Shown piece after piece: positions 44,105 through 52,853 of a stretch of DNA of 64,000 bases. Source of the DNA: JAHRAW01 sp965243285. Lineage in GTDB: Bacteria > Pseudomonadota > Gammaproteobacteria > Arenicellales > Poriferihabitantaceae. Below the pieces are notes generated by a model, which ran no database searches, was not told the origin of the DNA, and saw only the letters and a list, made by a program, of their open reading frames with translations. Position 1 is the first letter of the stretch, and every line of letters starts with the position of its first letter. The stretch is taken from NCBI GenBank assembly GCA_965243285.1, contig OZ251537.1, positions 62,001 to 126,000 on the forward strand. Direction: 5' to 3'. Position numbers and translations under genes: made by a program.

Positions 44105-45037
44105 TCAACTAAAGCGGATGCGGGGGTTTAACATGGTGTAGCCGATGTCCGAAATCACTTGCGAGAACACGGCCACGAACACCGCCACCAAAGTGCAGGC
44201 CTCGATCACATAAATGTCGTTGAACAAGGCGGCATCGAGAATCAATTTGCCGAAGCCTTTGTAGGCGAAAAACACTTCCACCACGATGACGCCGGACAGC
44301 AGCCAGTTTAATTGCAGCACGATGACGGTGAAGGGCGCGATGAGGGCGTTGCGCAGGGCGTGCTTCATAATCACGCGTTTATACGGGATGCCCTTTAAGA
44401 TGGCGGTGCGGATGTATTGCGAGGTCATCACTTCGGCCATGGAGGCACGCGTCATGCGCGCCACATAGCCGAAATCGTACAATAGCAACACCGCCACCGG
44501 CAGCACCATCTGCGCCCAGTCGAAACCGCTGGACATACTCGAGGCGCCGGGCAACCAGCCGAGCCCGTATACGAAAATGGCAGTGAGGAAGGTGGCCGAG
44601 GCGAACTCCGGCACCGAGGTGGTGAGCACCGAGGCCACGGTTATCGAGCGATCCAACACCGAGCCTTCGCGCATGCCGGCCAGCACGCCGAGGGTGAGCG
44701 AGATGGGAATCATCAGCCCGAACAGGCACAGCGCCAATATGCCGGTGTTGCCGAGCCTATCCCACAAAATGTCGGCCACTGGGGTGCGATATTGGATGGA
44801 TTGACCGAAATCGCCTTGCAAGGCATTCCAGCCCCAATCGATGTAGCGCTGCAAAAACGGCGTGTTGTAGCCATTATTATTCAACCAGATTTCACGCTGC
44901 GCATCTGATGAATAAGGCCCGAGCACTTTGCCCGCCACCGCCAATTTATCGCTCTCGAAGATGGCGAACAGAATGAATGACACCACCAACATGATGAGAA
45001 TCATCGACGCGAAGCGCTTCAGGGTGAGGATGATCAT
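44105..45037 (-). CDS. ABC transporter permease, DppB/OppB type
   Basis: 310 residues with six helices. MIILTLKRFASMILIMLVVS starts the protein and GDFGQSIQYRTPVADILWDR is the family's periplasmic segment; the coupling loop reads YKRVIMKHALRNALIAPFTV. Together with the OppC-type subunit it forms the inner-membrane channel. It follows the binding-protein gene by 105 nt. Confidence 0.92.
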   Translation of the reverse strand: MIILTLKRFASMILIMLVVSFILFAIFESDKLAVAGKVLGPYSSDAQREIWLNNNGYNTPFLQRYIDWGWNALQGDFGQSIQYRTPVADILWDRLGNTGILALCLFGLMIPISLTLGVLAGMREGSVLDRSITVASVLTTSVPEFASATFLTAIFVYGLGWLPGASSMSSGFDWAQMVLPVAVLLLYDFGYVARMTRASMAEVMTSQYIRTAILKGIPYKRVIMKHALRNALIAPFTVIVLQLNWLLSGVIVVEVFFAYKGFGKLILDAALFNDIYVIEACTLVAVFVAVFSQVISDIGYTMLNPRIRFS

Positions 45038-45142
45038 GGATGTTTTACGCGGGGATTAAAACTGCGGGCTTATACGGCACAAATATTAAGCAAAAACCCG
45101 CCGCCGCCACAAACACGGGCGGCGACGGGCCACAAGGCGCGG

Positions 45143-46873
45143 CTAGGATTCGCGCCAGACCTTTTGGTACAGGTGGTAGTTGGTCGGGTGCAGGTGATAG
45201 CCCTTGACCCGATTATTCGCCACCACGAACAGCGGCCGCCAGAATGATTGCACCATGATGGCGTCTTCTTGGAGGATTTTCTCCACCGATTCCATGGCCG
45301 CGCGCCGCTTTTCCACATCCACCAGCGATTCGGCTTTGTCCAGCGCCTGGTCGAACTTGGGGTTGTTGTACGCGGTCTCGTTCCACGGCACGCCTTTGCG
45401 GTATGCCAACGACAGCACCATCGTGCCGAGCGGGCGATGCACCCATGAGGTCAGGCTGAACGGCGCGGTGTCCCAAATATCCCAATACTGCGCCGATGGC
45501 ATGACATTGAGCGACAAATTGATGCCGGCCGGCTCCAACTGTTGCTTGAGAACCTCGCACGTGTGTTGCTCGGCCGGGCCGTCGGTATTGCCCACATCGA
45601 TGGTAAGCGCGATGCCGTCCGGATAGCCGGCCTCGGTGAGCAACTGCTTGGCTTTGGCGTAATCTTGTTTTTGCTTCGGCAGTTTGAAGTACTCGGGGTG
45701 AATCGGCGCGACATGGTGATTCTCGCCTTCGACGGCTTTGCCGCGCATCACTTGGTCGGAATACTCCTTGGCGTTCAAGCAAGCGTGAATCGCCTCGCGC
45801 AATTTTTTGTTGTCGAACGGTTTCTCGACCGTGCGCATGCGCAGGATGTAGGCGTTGCCGGTGGCGGCCGAGTACACCGTGGTATCCGGCAGGCTTTCCG
45901 CCAATGGCAAGGTGCTGATGTCGGCGGCGTAGATCATGTCCACTTGACCGGAGCCATAAGCCGCCATTTGCGCGGCCGAGGTGGAGCCGTGGTCGTAGTA
46001 GTGGATTTCGTCCAAATAAACGCCGCCGCCCCAATAGGGTTGGTCGGTTATTTTATCGCCCCAGTAGCCATCGCGGCGCTTCAGAATCGCCTTCTCGCCG
46101 ACCTTGAATTCGGCCAACTCGTAAGGGCCGGTGCCCACCGGATTCAAGTGGAAATCGCCGGTGAAGTTGCGATTCACGATCATGGTGGGGTAGTTGTTGA
46201 GGTTCTCGGCCACCGACAACGCGCCGCTTCGGCAATTCAACTGCACGGTGTGGTCATCGACGCGCTCTATTGCGTTTGGAATCATCTGCATGACCGGCGC
46301 GCCGTCTTTGTCGGTCTGGCCGCTCTCTTCGGTGAGGAAGGCGAACAAGCCGAGGTTGGACGAGCCAGTGGCTGGATTTAACCAGCGGGTGAAGTTGAAG
46401 ATGACATCGTCGGCGTTGAAATCATCGCCATTTGACCATTTGATGCCCTTGCGAAGCACCAGTTTCCAGGTCTTGAGGTCATCGGAAGAATCCCAACCGG
46501 CGAGCAGATAGGGACGGGTGATGTTGTCGGCGCCGGTCATGGTCAAATATTCGCAGATGTGGCGCGCGACATTGGATTTTTGCACCCAAGAGAAGGTGCC
46601 GGGGTCGGCCATCTCTTGCACCTCCATGGAAACGCGCAAAGTGCCGCCTTTTTCGATGGCGTGGGCGCTGTCCATCATCGGCGGCAAAATTTCCTCGCCC
46701 AAGATGCTGCTGGCCATTGCGTAGGCGAGTGGCGCGCCGACCCCAAGTAAGGTGACGGTGCGCAAAAACTCGCGCCGTGAACATTTGCCATCGGCCAGGG
46801 ATTTTTGCATCTTTTCCACGCCCGGATGGAGCTGCCCAGCGGGCCGCATTAGTTTGTCGTCTGCTTTACTCAT
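45143..46873 (-). CDS. ABC transporter substrate-binding protein, family 5 (Tat-exported)
   Basis: 576 residues. A twin-arginine motif SRREFLR at 32-38 precedes a hydrophobic stretch (LLGVGAPLAYAMASSILG), so export is by Tat rather than Sec. The SBP_bac_5 landmarks are WKLVLRKGIKWSNGDDFNAD and NPVGTGPYELAEFKVGEKA. It binds peptides or other solutes in the periplasm and delivers them to the adjacent permeases. First gene of the minus-strand operon; the ligand cannot be read from sequence. The long N-terminal region before the twin arginines (31 residues) is rather extended. Confidence 0.92.
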   Translation of the reverse strand: MSKADDKLMRPAGQLHPGVEKMQKSLADGKCSRREFLRTVTLLGVGAPLAYAMASSILGEEILPPMMDSAHAIEKGGTLRVSMEVQEMADPGTFSWVQKSNVARHICEYLTMTGADNITRPYLLAGWDSSDDLKTWKLVLRKGIKWSNGDDFNADDVIFNFTRWLNPATGSSNLGLFAFLTEESGQTDKDGAPVMQMIPNAIERVDDHTVQLNCRSGALSVAENLNNYPTMIVNRNFTGDFHLNPVGTGPYELAEFKVGEKAILKRRDGYWGDKITDQPYWGGGVYLDEIHYYDHGSTSAAQMAAYGSGQVDMIYAADISTLPLAESLPDTTVYSAATGNAYILRMRTVEKPFDNKKLREAIHACLNAKEYSDQVMRGKAVEGENHHVAPIHPEYFKLPKQKQDYAKAKQLLTEAGYPDGIALTIDVGNTDGPAEQHTCEVLKQQLEPAGINLSLNVMPSAQYWDIWDTAPFSLTSWVHRPLGTMVLSLAYRKGVPWNETAYNNPKFDQALDKAESLVDVEKRRAAMESVEKILQEDAIMVQSFWRPLFVVANNRVKGYHLHPTNYHLYQKVWRES

Positions 46874-47199
46874 GAGTTTTATTCCTCAATGTGGTTGGCG
46901 GTTTTAAGCGCCAAGTGTTGATGGAGCGCCGGCCAGATTTGTTGAATTTTGCGGTAGTGACTAGTGCGCCGACCGACTGGCGCATTGGGCGATATGCGTA
47001 ATCAAACACGCCGCCGGCCCCAATCACCGCTCGCACAACCAGCCGGCGCACGATTGGGGGAATCGCTTGCTATGGCGACGGGTTAAAATAGCACAAAAAT
47101 CACGCCATGCGTACCGCCGCCCGCCGGCTGCCCGGGAGCCGCCAAATCGCCGCCGAAAAATCATCGCAAAATCGCCAAAAAATCGCCGACCCTCGCCGC
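46874..47199. other. Intergenic region between binding-protein gene and PhyH gene
   Basis: About 325 bases. The part near 46874-46980 should contain the promoter of the ABC operon. The part 47130-47199 is made of AAATCGCCGCC/AAAATCGCC-like units. No gene or RNA seen. Confidence 0.4.
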
Positions 47200-48189
47200 T
47201 CAGCGCCGCCAAATCACCGGAAACAACGGGTGCTCGAGGCTATCGCCAGGCGCCAGACGCAGTTGCGGGAACGGCGGCGAGGTCTCCCACGGGCGGGTCG
47301 CAAAACGCGCATCCTCGCCCAGCCAGCGGGTGGAAAAGCCGCGCCGGCGCTCCGGATGACCGAGCGTCGGCGGCGCATCATGCACGGCGCGCATGTGAAA
47401 TACGATGCAGTCGCCAGCCACCAAGGACCACGATAGTAAGTCAGCGGCGGTGTAGGTCGGCGGCTCGCTGGCGGGTTTTTTGACGGATTTTTGGCTGGAT
47501 TTTTCGCCGCCACGCGCGCCCGCATAACCGCCCGATTTTTCGCCGGCGTGACCGCTGGCGTGCGATTTCGCGGCCGATTTCGCGGCTGATTTCACGGCCG
47601 ATGGCGCGGCCGATTCCACCCTCGCGCCGCCATCCGCCACCATGGCATCGATGTCGGGCATGCTCTCGAAGCCGTCCACGCCGGCGCTGTAATCCTCGTG
47701 ATTCACGAACAGGCGCGGGTAATACAGCGCGCCGCTGGCGTGCGAGCCGCGCAGGAAACGCGGGCAGGCACGTTGCGGCACCGCCTCCAACGGCAGCCAA
47801 ATCGAGCACAGTTGCTCGCCAGCCAAGCCGTAATAGGGCAAATCATGGTGCCAGGGCGTGGCTTCGGCCGTGTGTGGCTCCTTCACCAACACATGTTCGT
47901 GGTAGATGCGCGCCGCCTCGGCGGCCATCAATCGCCCGGCAATTTCGCCGGCCGGGGAGCGCCGAATAAACGCCTCATACTCGGCGATGCGCTGCCAATT
48001 GCAGTAATCCCCGTAAAACCCGCCGCACGCATCGGGCGGGGTATAGGACGAATAATAGGGGCCGGGTTCGGCAAAATTTTTCTCCATGCCACGCGCCAAT
48101 TCCTCCAGCCAGCGCGCATCAAACGCCTGACGCAAGCAAATCGCGCCATCGCGCGCAAATTGGTCGATGGCGGCGGCGTCTATTTTCAT
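47200..48189 (-). CDS. Phytanoyl-CoA dioxygenase (PhyH) family Fe(II)/2-oxoglutarate oxygenase
   Basis: 329 residues from ATG 48187-48189; a Met nine codons upstream is possible. DQFARDGAICLRQAFDARWL is the family's N-terminus. The iron ligands are in ATPWHHDLPYYGLAGEQ (H-x-D) and FHMRAVHDAPPT (distal His), with an Arg further on for 2-oxoglutarate. It hydroxylates an unknown substrate in the cytosol. A Ser/Ala/Lys-rich insert (SAVKSAAKSAAKSHASGHAG and on, about 190-235) made by short tandem DNA repeats sits between the two iron sites. A 14-bp palindrome lies just before the start. Confidence 0.85.
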   Translation of the reverse strand: MKIDAAAIDQFARDGAICLRQAFDARWLEELARGMEKNFAEPGPYYSSYTPPDACGGFYGDYCNWQRIAEYEAFIRRSPAGEIAGRLMAAEAARIYHEHVLVKEPHTAEATPWHHDLPYYGLAGEQLCSIWLPLEAVPQRACPRFLRGSHASGALYYPRLFVNHEDYSAGVDGFESMPDIDAMVADGGARVESAAPSAVKSAAKSAAKSHASGHAGEKSGGYAGARGGEKSSQKSVKKPASEPPTYTAADLLSWSLVAGDCIVFHMRAVHDAPPTLGHPERRRGFSTRWLGEDARFATRPWETSPPFPQLRLAPGDSLEHPLFPVIWRR

Positions 48190-48205
48190 GGCGTTGGGCG
48201 GTGCA

Positions 48206-48219
48206 TACATGTACATGTA
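48206..48219. repeat. Palindrome TACATGTACATGTA upstream of the PhyH gene
   Basis: A 14-bp perfect palindrome 17 bp before the chosen start codon. It could be an operator half-site pair or one of the ACATRTAT palindromes seen after xerC and fabG. Confidence 0.4.
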
Positions 48220-48307
48220 GGGGTGGGTGAAATGCCACTATGCCTATTACATGTTGGTAGCAGTGATGGCCCAAACTTCTCCCCGTGGGGTGAATGGGGG
48301 AGTTTTA

Positions 48308-48442
48308 GGCGATTTTAGGGGAATTTCGCACGGATTTTAATGGATTTCGGGGATTTCATGGTGATTTCATGGTGATTTCATGGTGATTTCGAGGATTTTC
48401 GGTGATTTTGGCGATTCCCTCGCGATTCTGGCGATGAACCAC
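48308..48442. repeat. Short tandem repeats between the PhyH and amidotransferase genes
   Basis: Degenerate units such as GTGATTTCAT (three exact copies at about 48350-48390) within a run of GATTTYRGGG-like units. Non-coding. Confidence 0.6.
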
Positions 48443-48459
48443 CCCGCCCGGCCGCCGAT

Positions 48460-49173
48460 TCAGCGCGCGATGCGCATGAAATTTTGGTAGATGGCTTCGG
48501 CGGCGGCTAAAAAATGCGGCATGTTGGCGGCCGCGGCTTGTTTCATGGTCGCCAGGCCATCGGCGCCCAAAGTGGCGTGCAAGGCATCGCGGTAGGCCGG
48601 CACGGCGCCCCAATTATCGATAGTGTCGGGCTCGATTTCGACATGATATTGCAGCGACCAAGCACAGGTGCCGACGCGCATGGCTTGAATGCGGCAGGCA
48701 TCGGAGATGGCCAACACCACGGCCTCGGGCGGCGGCTGGGCGATGCGCACCGAGTGCCATTGCAGGCATTTTTGCGTAGCCGGCAGGCCGCCGAGCAAGG
48801 CATCGGCGGCGCTCGCTGCGGTTAAATTCACCTCCAAAATGCCGATTTCCGGGGTCGGCTGGGGTTCGCAGGCGCCGCCCAAGGCATCGGCTAACAATTG
48901 ATGCCCGAGGCACAGCCCCAAATAGGGTTTTTTTAACTCGGTGACCCAGCGCGCAATGGCGGCTTTTTCTGACCTAAGCCACGGATGCTCGTCCACATCC
49001 CACACATCCATGGGCCCGCCCATCACCCACAGGGCATCGAAATCCTCCAAACGCGGAATCGGCTCGCCGCGATGCAGATTCACTGCCGTCCACGGAATTT
49101 GCTCGCGCCGCAACATGGCGCGCAGCGAGCCCGGATGCTCGCAGTCGATATGCTGAAAAACGAGCAGTTTCAC
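48460..49173 (-). CDS. Class I glutamine amidotransferase domain protein
   Basis: 237 residues, a free-standing amidotransferase. The nucleophile elbow is YLGLCLGHQLLADALGG (Cys), and the His/Glu pair is in SLQYHVEIEPDTIDNW. MGGPMDVWDVDEHPWL resembles the oxyanion strand of GMP synthase-like family members. It hydrolyses glutamine or a gamma-glutamyl bond in the cytosol; the acceptor is unknown. It follows the EncFtn gene on the same strand by about 130 nt of repeats and need not be functionally linked. Confidence 0.87.
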   Translation of the reverse strand: MKLLVFQHIDCEHPGSLRAMLRREQIPWTAVNLHRGEPIPRLEDFDALWVMGGPMDVWDVDEHPWLRSEKAAIARWVTELKKPYLGLCLGHQLLADALGGACEPQPTPEIGILEVNLTAASAADALLGGLPATQKCLQWHSVRIAQPPPEAVVLAISDACRIQAMRVGTCAWSLQYHVEIEPDTIDNWGAVPAYRDALHATLGADGLATMKQAAAANMPHFLAAAEAIYQNFMRIAR

Positions 49174-49221
49174 CTCATCCTCCGGTTACAAAATTGGGGG
49201 GTTGGTCGGTACAACCGCGCG

Positions 49222-49288
49222 CGAATCGACTGGCCGAATCGACTGGCCGAATCGACTGGCCGAATCGACGACCGAATCATGGCACCGA
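49222..49288. repeat. Tandem repeat after the EncFtn gene
   Basis: Units CGAATCGACTGGC repeat three to four times, then decay (CGAATCGACGAC, CGAATCATGGCAC). It occupies the position where an encapsulin shell gene would be expected after EncFtn. Confidence 0.6.
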
Positions 49289-49302
49289 ATCGGCCGCCGA
49301 AT

Positions 49303-49587
49303 CTAATGCCCGATGCGCCCTTGCGAGAACAAACTGGCTTTCAGCTCGCGGCTCAGCACCTCGTCATGGCGGCGAATCCATTCCAGCACCATGGCGGCGT
49401 GTTCTTTTTCCTCGTCGCGGTTGTGTTCCAAGATGCGCTTCAACTCCGCGTCTTGGCAGGCATCCACGCGCTGGTTATACCAATCCACGGCCTCCAATTC
49501 TTCCATCAGCGAGACGATGGCGCGATGCATATCGCGCGTTTGCTCAGACAGTTCAGCCACGGGTTCGTGATAGCCTTCGTTCGACAT
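49303..49587 (-). CDS. Encapsulin-type ferritin (EncFtn-like), without adjacent shell gene or cargo tail
   Basis: 94 residues: HRAIVSLMEELEAVDWYNQR, then NRDEEKEHAAMVLEWIRRHD. This matches the two-helix EncFtn fold that dimerises to build a ferroxidase site; Glu30, Glu32, Trp36, Tyr37, Glu60 and His63 align with the known metal and entry-site residues of Rhodospirillum rubrum EncFtn with a constant offset of two. EncFtn oxidises Fe(II) and normally hands it to an encapsulin nanocompartment into which it is targeted by a C-terminal peptide. Here the protein ends LFSQGRIGH, lacking that tail, and no encapsulin gene is in the window. It may work alone or with a shell encoded elsewhere. Confidence 0.83.
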   Translation of the reverse strand: MSNEGYHEPVAELSEQTRDMHRAIVSLMEELEAVDWYNQRVDACQDAELKRILEHNRDEEKEHAAMVLEWIRRHDEVLSRELKASLFSQGRIGH

Positions 49588-49666
49588 GGTGATAGTCCCA
49601 GTACTTAAATTGAGTAGCGTTGAGTTGGCGGCGTTACATTAAGCCGCGTTGAATTAAAACAGGGCG

Positions 49667-51931
49667 TTACGGTTTTTCCAGCGCGAAATCCAAGCCGCCG
49701 TCGCGCAGCGATATTTTGATATGCCCGCCTTTTTTCAGGCCGCCGAATAACAGCGCGTCCGCCAGCGGGCGTTTGATGTGCTGTTGAATCACGCGTTGCA
49801 TGGGGCGCGCCCCCATGGCGATGTCATAGCCGCGCTCGGCCAGCCAGTGCAGCGCCGCTTGGTCTATCTCTAAGGTCACTTCGCGCTCCGCTAATCGTAG
49901 CTCCAGGGCGTGGATGAATTTGCGCGCCACATGTAACACCGTGGCGGCGTCTAGGCTGTTGAAGCGGATGATGTTGTCGAGCCGATTGCGAAATTCCGGG
50001 GAAAATGCCTTTTTCACCGCTTCTTGATCATCGCTGCTGTGGTCTTGGGCGACAAACCCGACGCTGGCGCGCGCCGCCTGTTCGGCCCCGGCGTTGGTGG
50101 TCATCACCACAATCACATGGCGGAAGTCGGTTTTGCGGCCGTTGTTGTCGGTGAGGTTGCCGTAATCCATCACCTGCAGCAAGATGTTGAACACCTCGGG
50201 GTGGGCTTTTTCGATTTCATCGAACAACAACACCGCATGCGGGTGCTGATTTATCGCTTCGGTCAGCAAGCCGCCTTGGTCGAAACCCACATAGCCCGGC
50301 GGGGCGCCGATGAGGCGCGATACGGTGTGCCGCTCCATATACTCCGACATGTCGAAGCGGATGAACTCGATGCCTAAGGTGTTGGCCAGTTGCTTGGTGA
50401 CCTCGGTTTTGCCCACTCCGGTGGGGCCGGAAAACAGCAGCGAGGCGATGGGCTTGTCGGCATCGCCTAAGCCGGAGCGCGCCATTTTGATGGAGGTCGC
50501 CAGCGTCGAGATGGCGGCGTCTTGGCCGAACACCAGCAATTTTAGGTCGCGTTCGAGGTTTTTCAGGGCGCGGGTGTCGGCGGTGGAAACATGCTTGGGC
50601 GGAATGCGCGCCAGCGCCGCCACCATGCTTTCGATGTCCTTTATGCCGATGGTTTTGGGGCGTTTTTTGACCCCGCCGGCGGCCTCGCCAGCCGCTAGGC
50701 GCGCGCGGGCGCCGGCTTCATCGATCACATCGATGGCGCTGTCCGGCAGTTGCCTATCGCTCAAGTGGCGCGCCGATAATTCCACCGCCGTGCGTAGCGC
50801 CGGCTGGGTGTATTTCACCGCGTGGTGTTTTTCGAAGCGCGATTGCAAGCCGCGCAGAATGTCCACCGCTTCGTCCACGCTCGGCGCCAGCACATCGATC
50901 TTTTGGAAGCGCCGCGCCAGCGCTCGGTCTTTTTCGAATATGCCGCGATATTCGCGGTAGGTGGTGGAACCGATGCATTTTATCTCGCCGCAAGCCAGCA
51001 CCGGCTTTAGCAAATTAGAGGCGTCCATGGTGCCGCTGCCGGCCGCGCCGGCGCCGACGATGGTGTGGATTTCATCTATAAAAAGCACCGCGCCGGGCTG
51101 TTTGTGCAGTTCTTTTAGCACCGCTTTTAGGCGCTGCTCGAAGTCGCCGCGATATCGGGTGCCGGCCAGCAGCGCGCCCATATCGAGGGCGTGGATGGTG
51201 CACCCGGACAAGGCCGCAGGCACTTCGCGCCGCGCGATGCGTCGCGCCAGCCCTTCCGCCAGCGCGGTTTTGCCCACCCCGGCTTCGCCGACGAACAGCG
51301 GGTTGTTTTTACGCCGCCGACACAAAATTTGCATGGCGCGACGCACTTCGGCATCGCGCCCGATGAGCGGGTCGATTTTGCCCTGGCCGGCGCGCTGATT
51401 GAGATTGACCGTGAAGCGCTGCAGCGCCCCGGTGGGCGCCGCCGACTCGTCGTCGGCATCGGATTCATGGTCGGCATCGGGCTTCGACGAACGCTCCGTG
51501 CTGGGCAGTTTGTCGATGCCGTGGGAGATGAAATTGACCACATCAAAGCGGCTGATTTCTTGCTGGCTGAGAAAATAAACCGCGTGGGATTTTTTTTCGC
51601 TAAACACCGCCACCAGCACATTGGCGGCGCGCACCACTTTTTTACCGGAACCTTGCGCATGTAGCACGGCGCGCTGCAACACGCGCTGAAACCCTAAGCC
51701 GGGTTCGGGGTCGCCGTCGTTCGCCAACCGCGGTACTTCGGTGCGCAGATACTCCGCCAGGGCGCGCTTCAGCGCGTCGACATCGCCGCCGCACGAAGCG
51801 ATAGCATGGCGGGTGTCGCCATCATCCAGCAATGCGAACAACAGGTGTTCTACGGTGATGACCTCGTGCCGCTCCCGGCGCGCCAGCGTTACCGCCTTGC
51901 CGAGGGTGGCTTCGAGTTCTTCGGATAACAC
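49667..51931 (-). CDS. clpA: ATP-dependent Clp protease ATP-binding subunit ClpA
   Basis: 754 residues from GTG 51929-51931, whose G overlaps the clpS stop and which has GGAG 8 nt upstream; a longer open frame to 52036 is not credible. The N-domain starts VLSEELEATLGKAVTLARRE. D1 has GEAGVGKTALAEGLAR and D2 has GPTGVGKTEVTKQLANTLGI, and the ClpP-binding region follows in D2. It unfolds substrates, including N-end-rule proteins brought by ClpS, for ClpP. Length matches E. coli ClpA. The N-domain/D1 linker is short and acidic (PDADHESDADDESAAP). Confidence 0.96.
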   Translation of the reverse strand: MLSEELEATLGKAVTLARRERHEVITVEHLLFALLDDGDTRHAIASCGGDVDALKRALAEYLRTEVPRLANDGDPEPGLGFQRVLQRAVLHAQGSGKKVVRAANVLVAVFSEKKSHAVYFLSQQEISRFDVVNFISHGIDKLPSTERSSKPDADHESDADDESAAPTGALQRFTVNLNQRAGQGKIDPLIGRDAEVRRAMQILCRRRKNNPLFVGEAGVGKTALAEGLARRIARREVPAALSGCTIHALDMGALLAGTRYRGDFEQRLKAVLKELHKQPGAVLFIDEIHTIVGAGAAGSGTMDASNLLKPVLACGEIKCIGSTTYREYRGIFEKDRALARRFQKIDVLAPSVDEAVDILRGLQSRFEKHHAVKYTQPALRTAVELSARHLSDRQLPDSAIDVIDEAGARARLAAGEAAGGVKKRPKTIGIKDIESMVAALARIPPKHVSTADTRALKNLERDLKLLVFGQDAAISTLATSIKMARSGLGDADKPIASLLFSGPTGVGKTEVTKQLANTLGIEFIRFDMSEYMERHTVSRLIGAPPGYVGFDQGGLLTEAINQHPHAVLLFDEIEKAHPEVFNILLQVMDYGNLTDNNGRKTDFRHVIVVMTTNAGAEQAARASVGFVAQDHSSDDQEAVKKAFSPEFRNRLDNIIRFNSLDAATVLHVARKFIHALELRLAEREVTLEIDQAALHWLAERGYDIAMGARPMQRVIQQHIKRPLADALLFGGLKKGGHIKISLRDGGLDFALEKP

Positions 51932-52275
51932 TATTCGCGCTCCATCGTGCACTGCAGCGGATGCTGGTGCGCGCTGGCGCACTGCAGTATTTGCCGCACC
52001 TTGGTTTCGGCGATTTCTTGCGCAAAAACACCGCACACCGCCAACCCCTTGGTGTGGATGCGCAGCATGGTCTGCTCGGCGCTTTCCTCGGACATGGCGA
52101 AAAAGCGCATCAATAACATCACCACAAATTCCATGGGCGTGTAGTCGTCGTTTAGCAACAACACCTTATACAGCGGCGGCTTCTTGAGTTTGGGTCGGGC
52201 GCGCTCGGCCACGGCGATGCCGTCGGCGCCGTGGTGCTGCGGGCGACCAGGCGATGGAGAACCGGGGGCGGCCAT
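51931..52275 (-). CDS. clpS: ATP-dependent Clp protease adaptor ClpS
   Basis: 114 residues. The N-end-binding core LYKVLLLNDDYTPMEFVVML and the later KGLAVCGVFAQEIAETKV are the ClpS hallmarks. ClpS delivers proteins with bulky N-terminal residues to ClpA. The gene is immediately upstream of clpA and shares one base with it, so the two are coupled. The 35-residue N-terminal extension is Pro/Gly/Arg-rich and disordered, as usual, though somewhat long. Confidence 0.95.
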   Translation of the reverse strand: MAAPGSPSPGRPQHHGADGIAVAERARPKLKKPPLYKVLLLNDDYTPMEFVVMLLMRFFAMSEESAEQTMLRIHTKGLAVCGVFAQEIAETKVRQILQCASAHQHPLQCTMERE

Positions 52276-52332
52276 CAGGGAGCGGGGCGAATCTTTATGC
52301 CGTGATATCTGCAGCCTGGCCGGCTCGGCCCC

Positions 52333-52701
52333 TTAGGAGGCGCCGCCGCAACCGCCGCAGGAGCCGCTGCCGCCGACCGCTTGGAAGACATTATTGAACA
52401 CAAAGGTGGCGTTTACGCCATCGTCTACATAATCGACTTCGGCGCCGTGCAAGAAACTCATCGCCACTGGGTCCACCACCAAACTAAAGCCGTTGTCGTC
52501 CGCCATGCCGCTGTCGGTTTTCTCGGGCTGCTCGGCGAAAGTCATGCCGTAAGTCATGCCGCCGCAACCGCCGCCAGACACATATATACGCACCGCCGAC
52601 GCATCGGCGCCGGCGTCTTGCAACAAGCCAGCGATTTTTTGCCGGGCGCCGACGGTTACCGCTAAATCGGCATCAGCCAGCGTGGGGTTGAATGAGTTCA
52701 T
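52333..52701 (-). CDS. erpA: HesB/IscA-type iron-sulfur cluster insertion protein (ErpA-like)
   Basis: 122 residues. VTVGARQKIAGLLQDAGADA starts the A-type carrier fold; the cluster-binding cysteines are in VSGGGCGGMTYGMTF and the C-terminal GSCGGCGGAS. It carries Fe-S clusters to apoproteins. The choice of ErpA over IscA rests on stand-alone position without isc genes and is moderate. It lies between clpS and the tatD gene, with a short GATGGTGTGGGC tandem repeat upstream (52760-52800). Confidence 0.8.
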   Translation of the reverse strand: MNSFNPTLADADLAVTVGARQKIAGLLQDAGADASAVRIYVSGGGCGGMTYGMTFAEQPEKTDSGMADDNGFSLVVDPVAMSFLHGAEVDYVDDGVNATFVFNNVFQAVGGSGSCGGCGGAS

Positions 52702-52853
52702 CGGTTTGCCTCCTTGAAAGGGGGATGTGTTGGAGCAGGGGGATGGGCGATTTTTTGCCCGGCGATGGTGTGGGCGATGGTGTGGGCGATGGTATGGCTG
52801 GTGCGCTGATTATTCTAACATGGCGGGGGGTTTGTCAATCCGCGCCGCCATCA

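Noticed and set aside
48460..49302. A missing or frameshifted encapsulin gene after EncFtn
   Set aside because: The following gene is an intact glutamine amidotransferase and the gap holds only tandem repeats; no HK97-like segment found in any frame.
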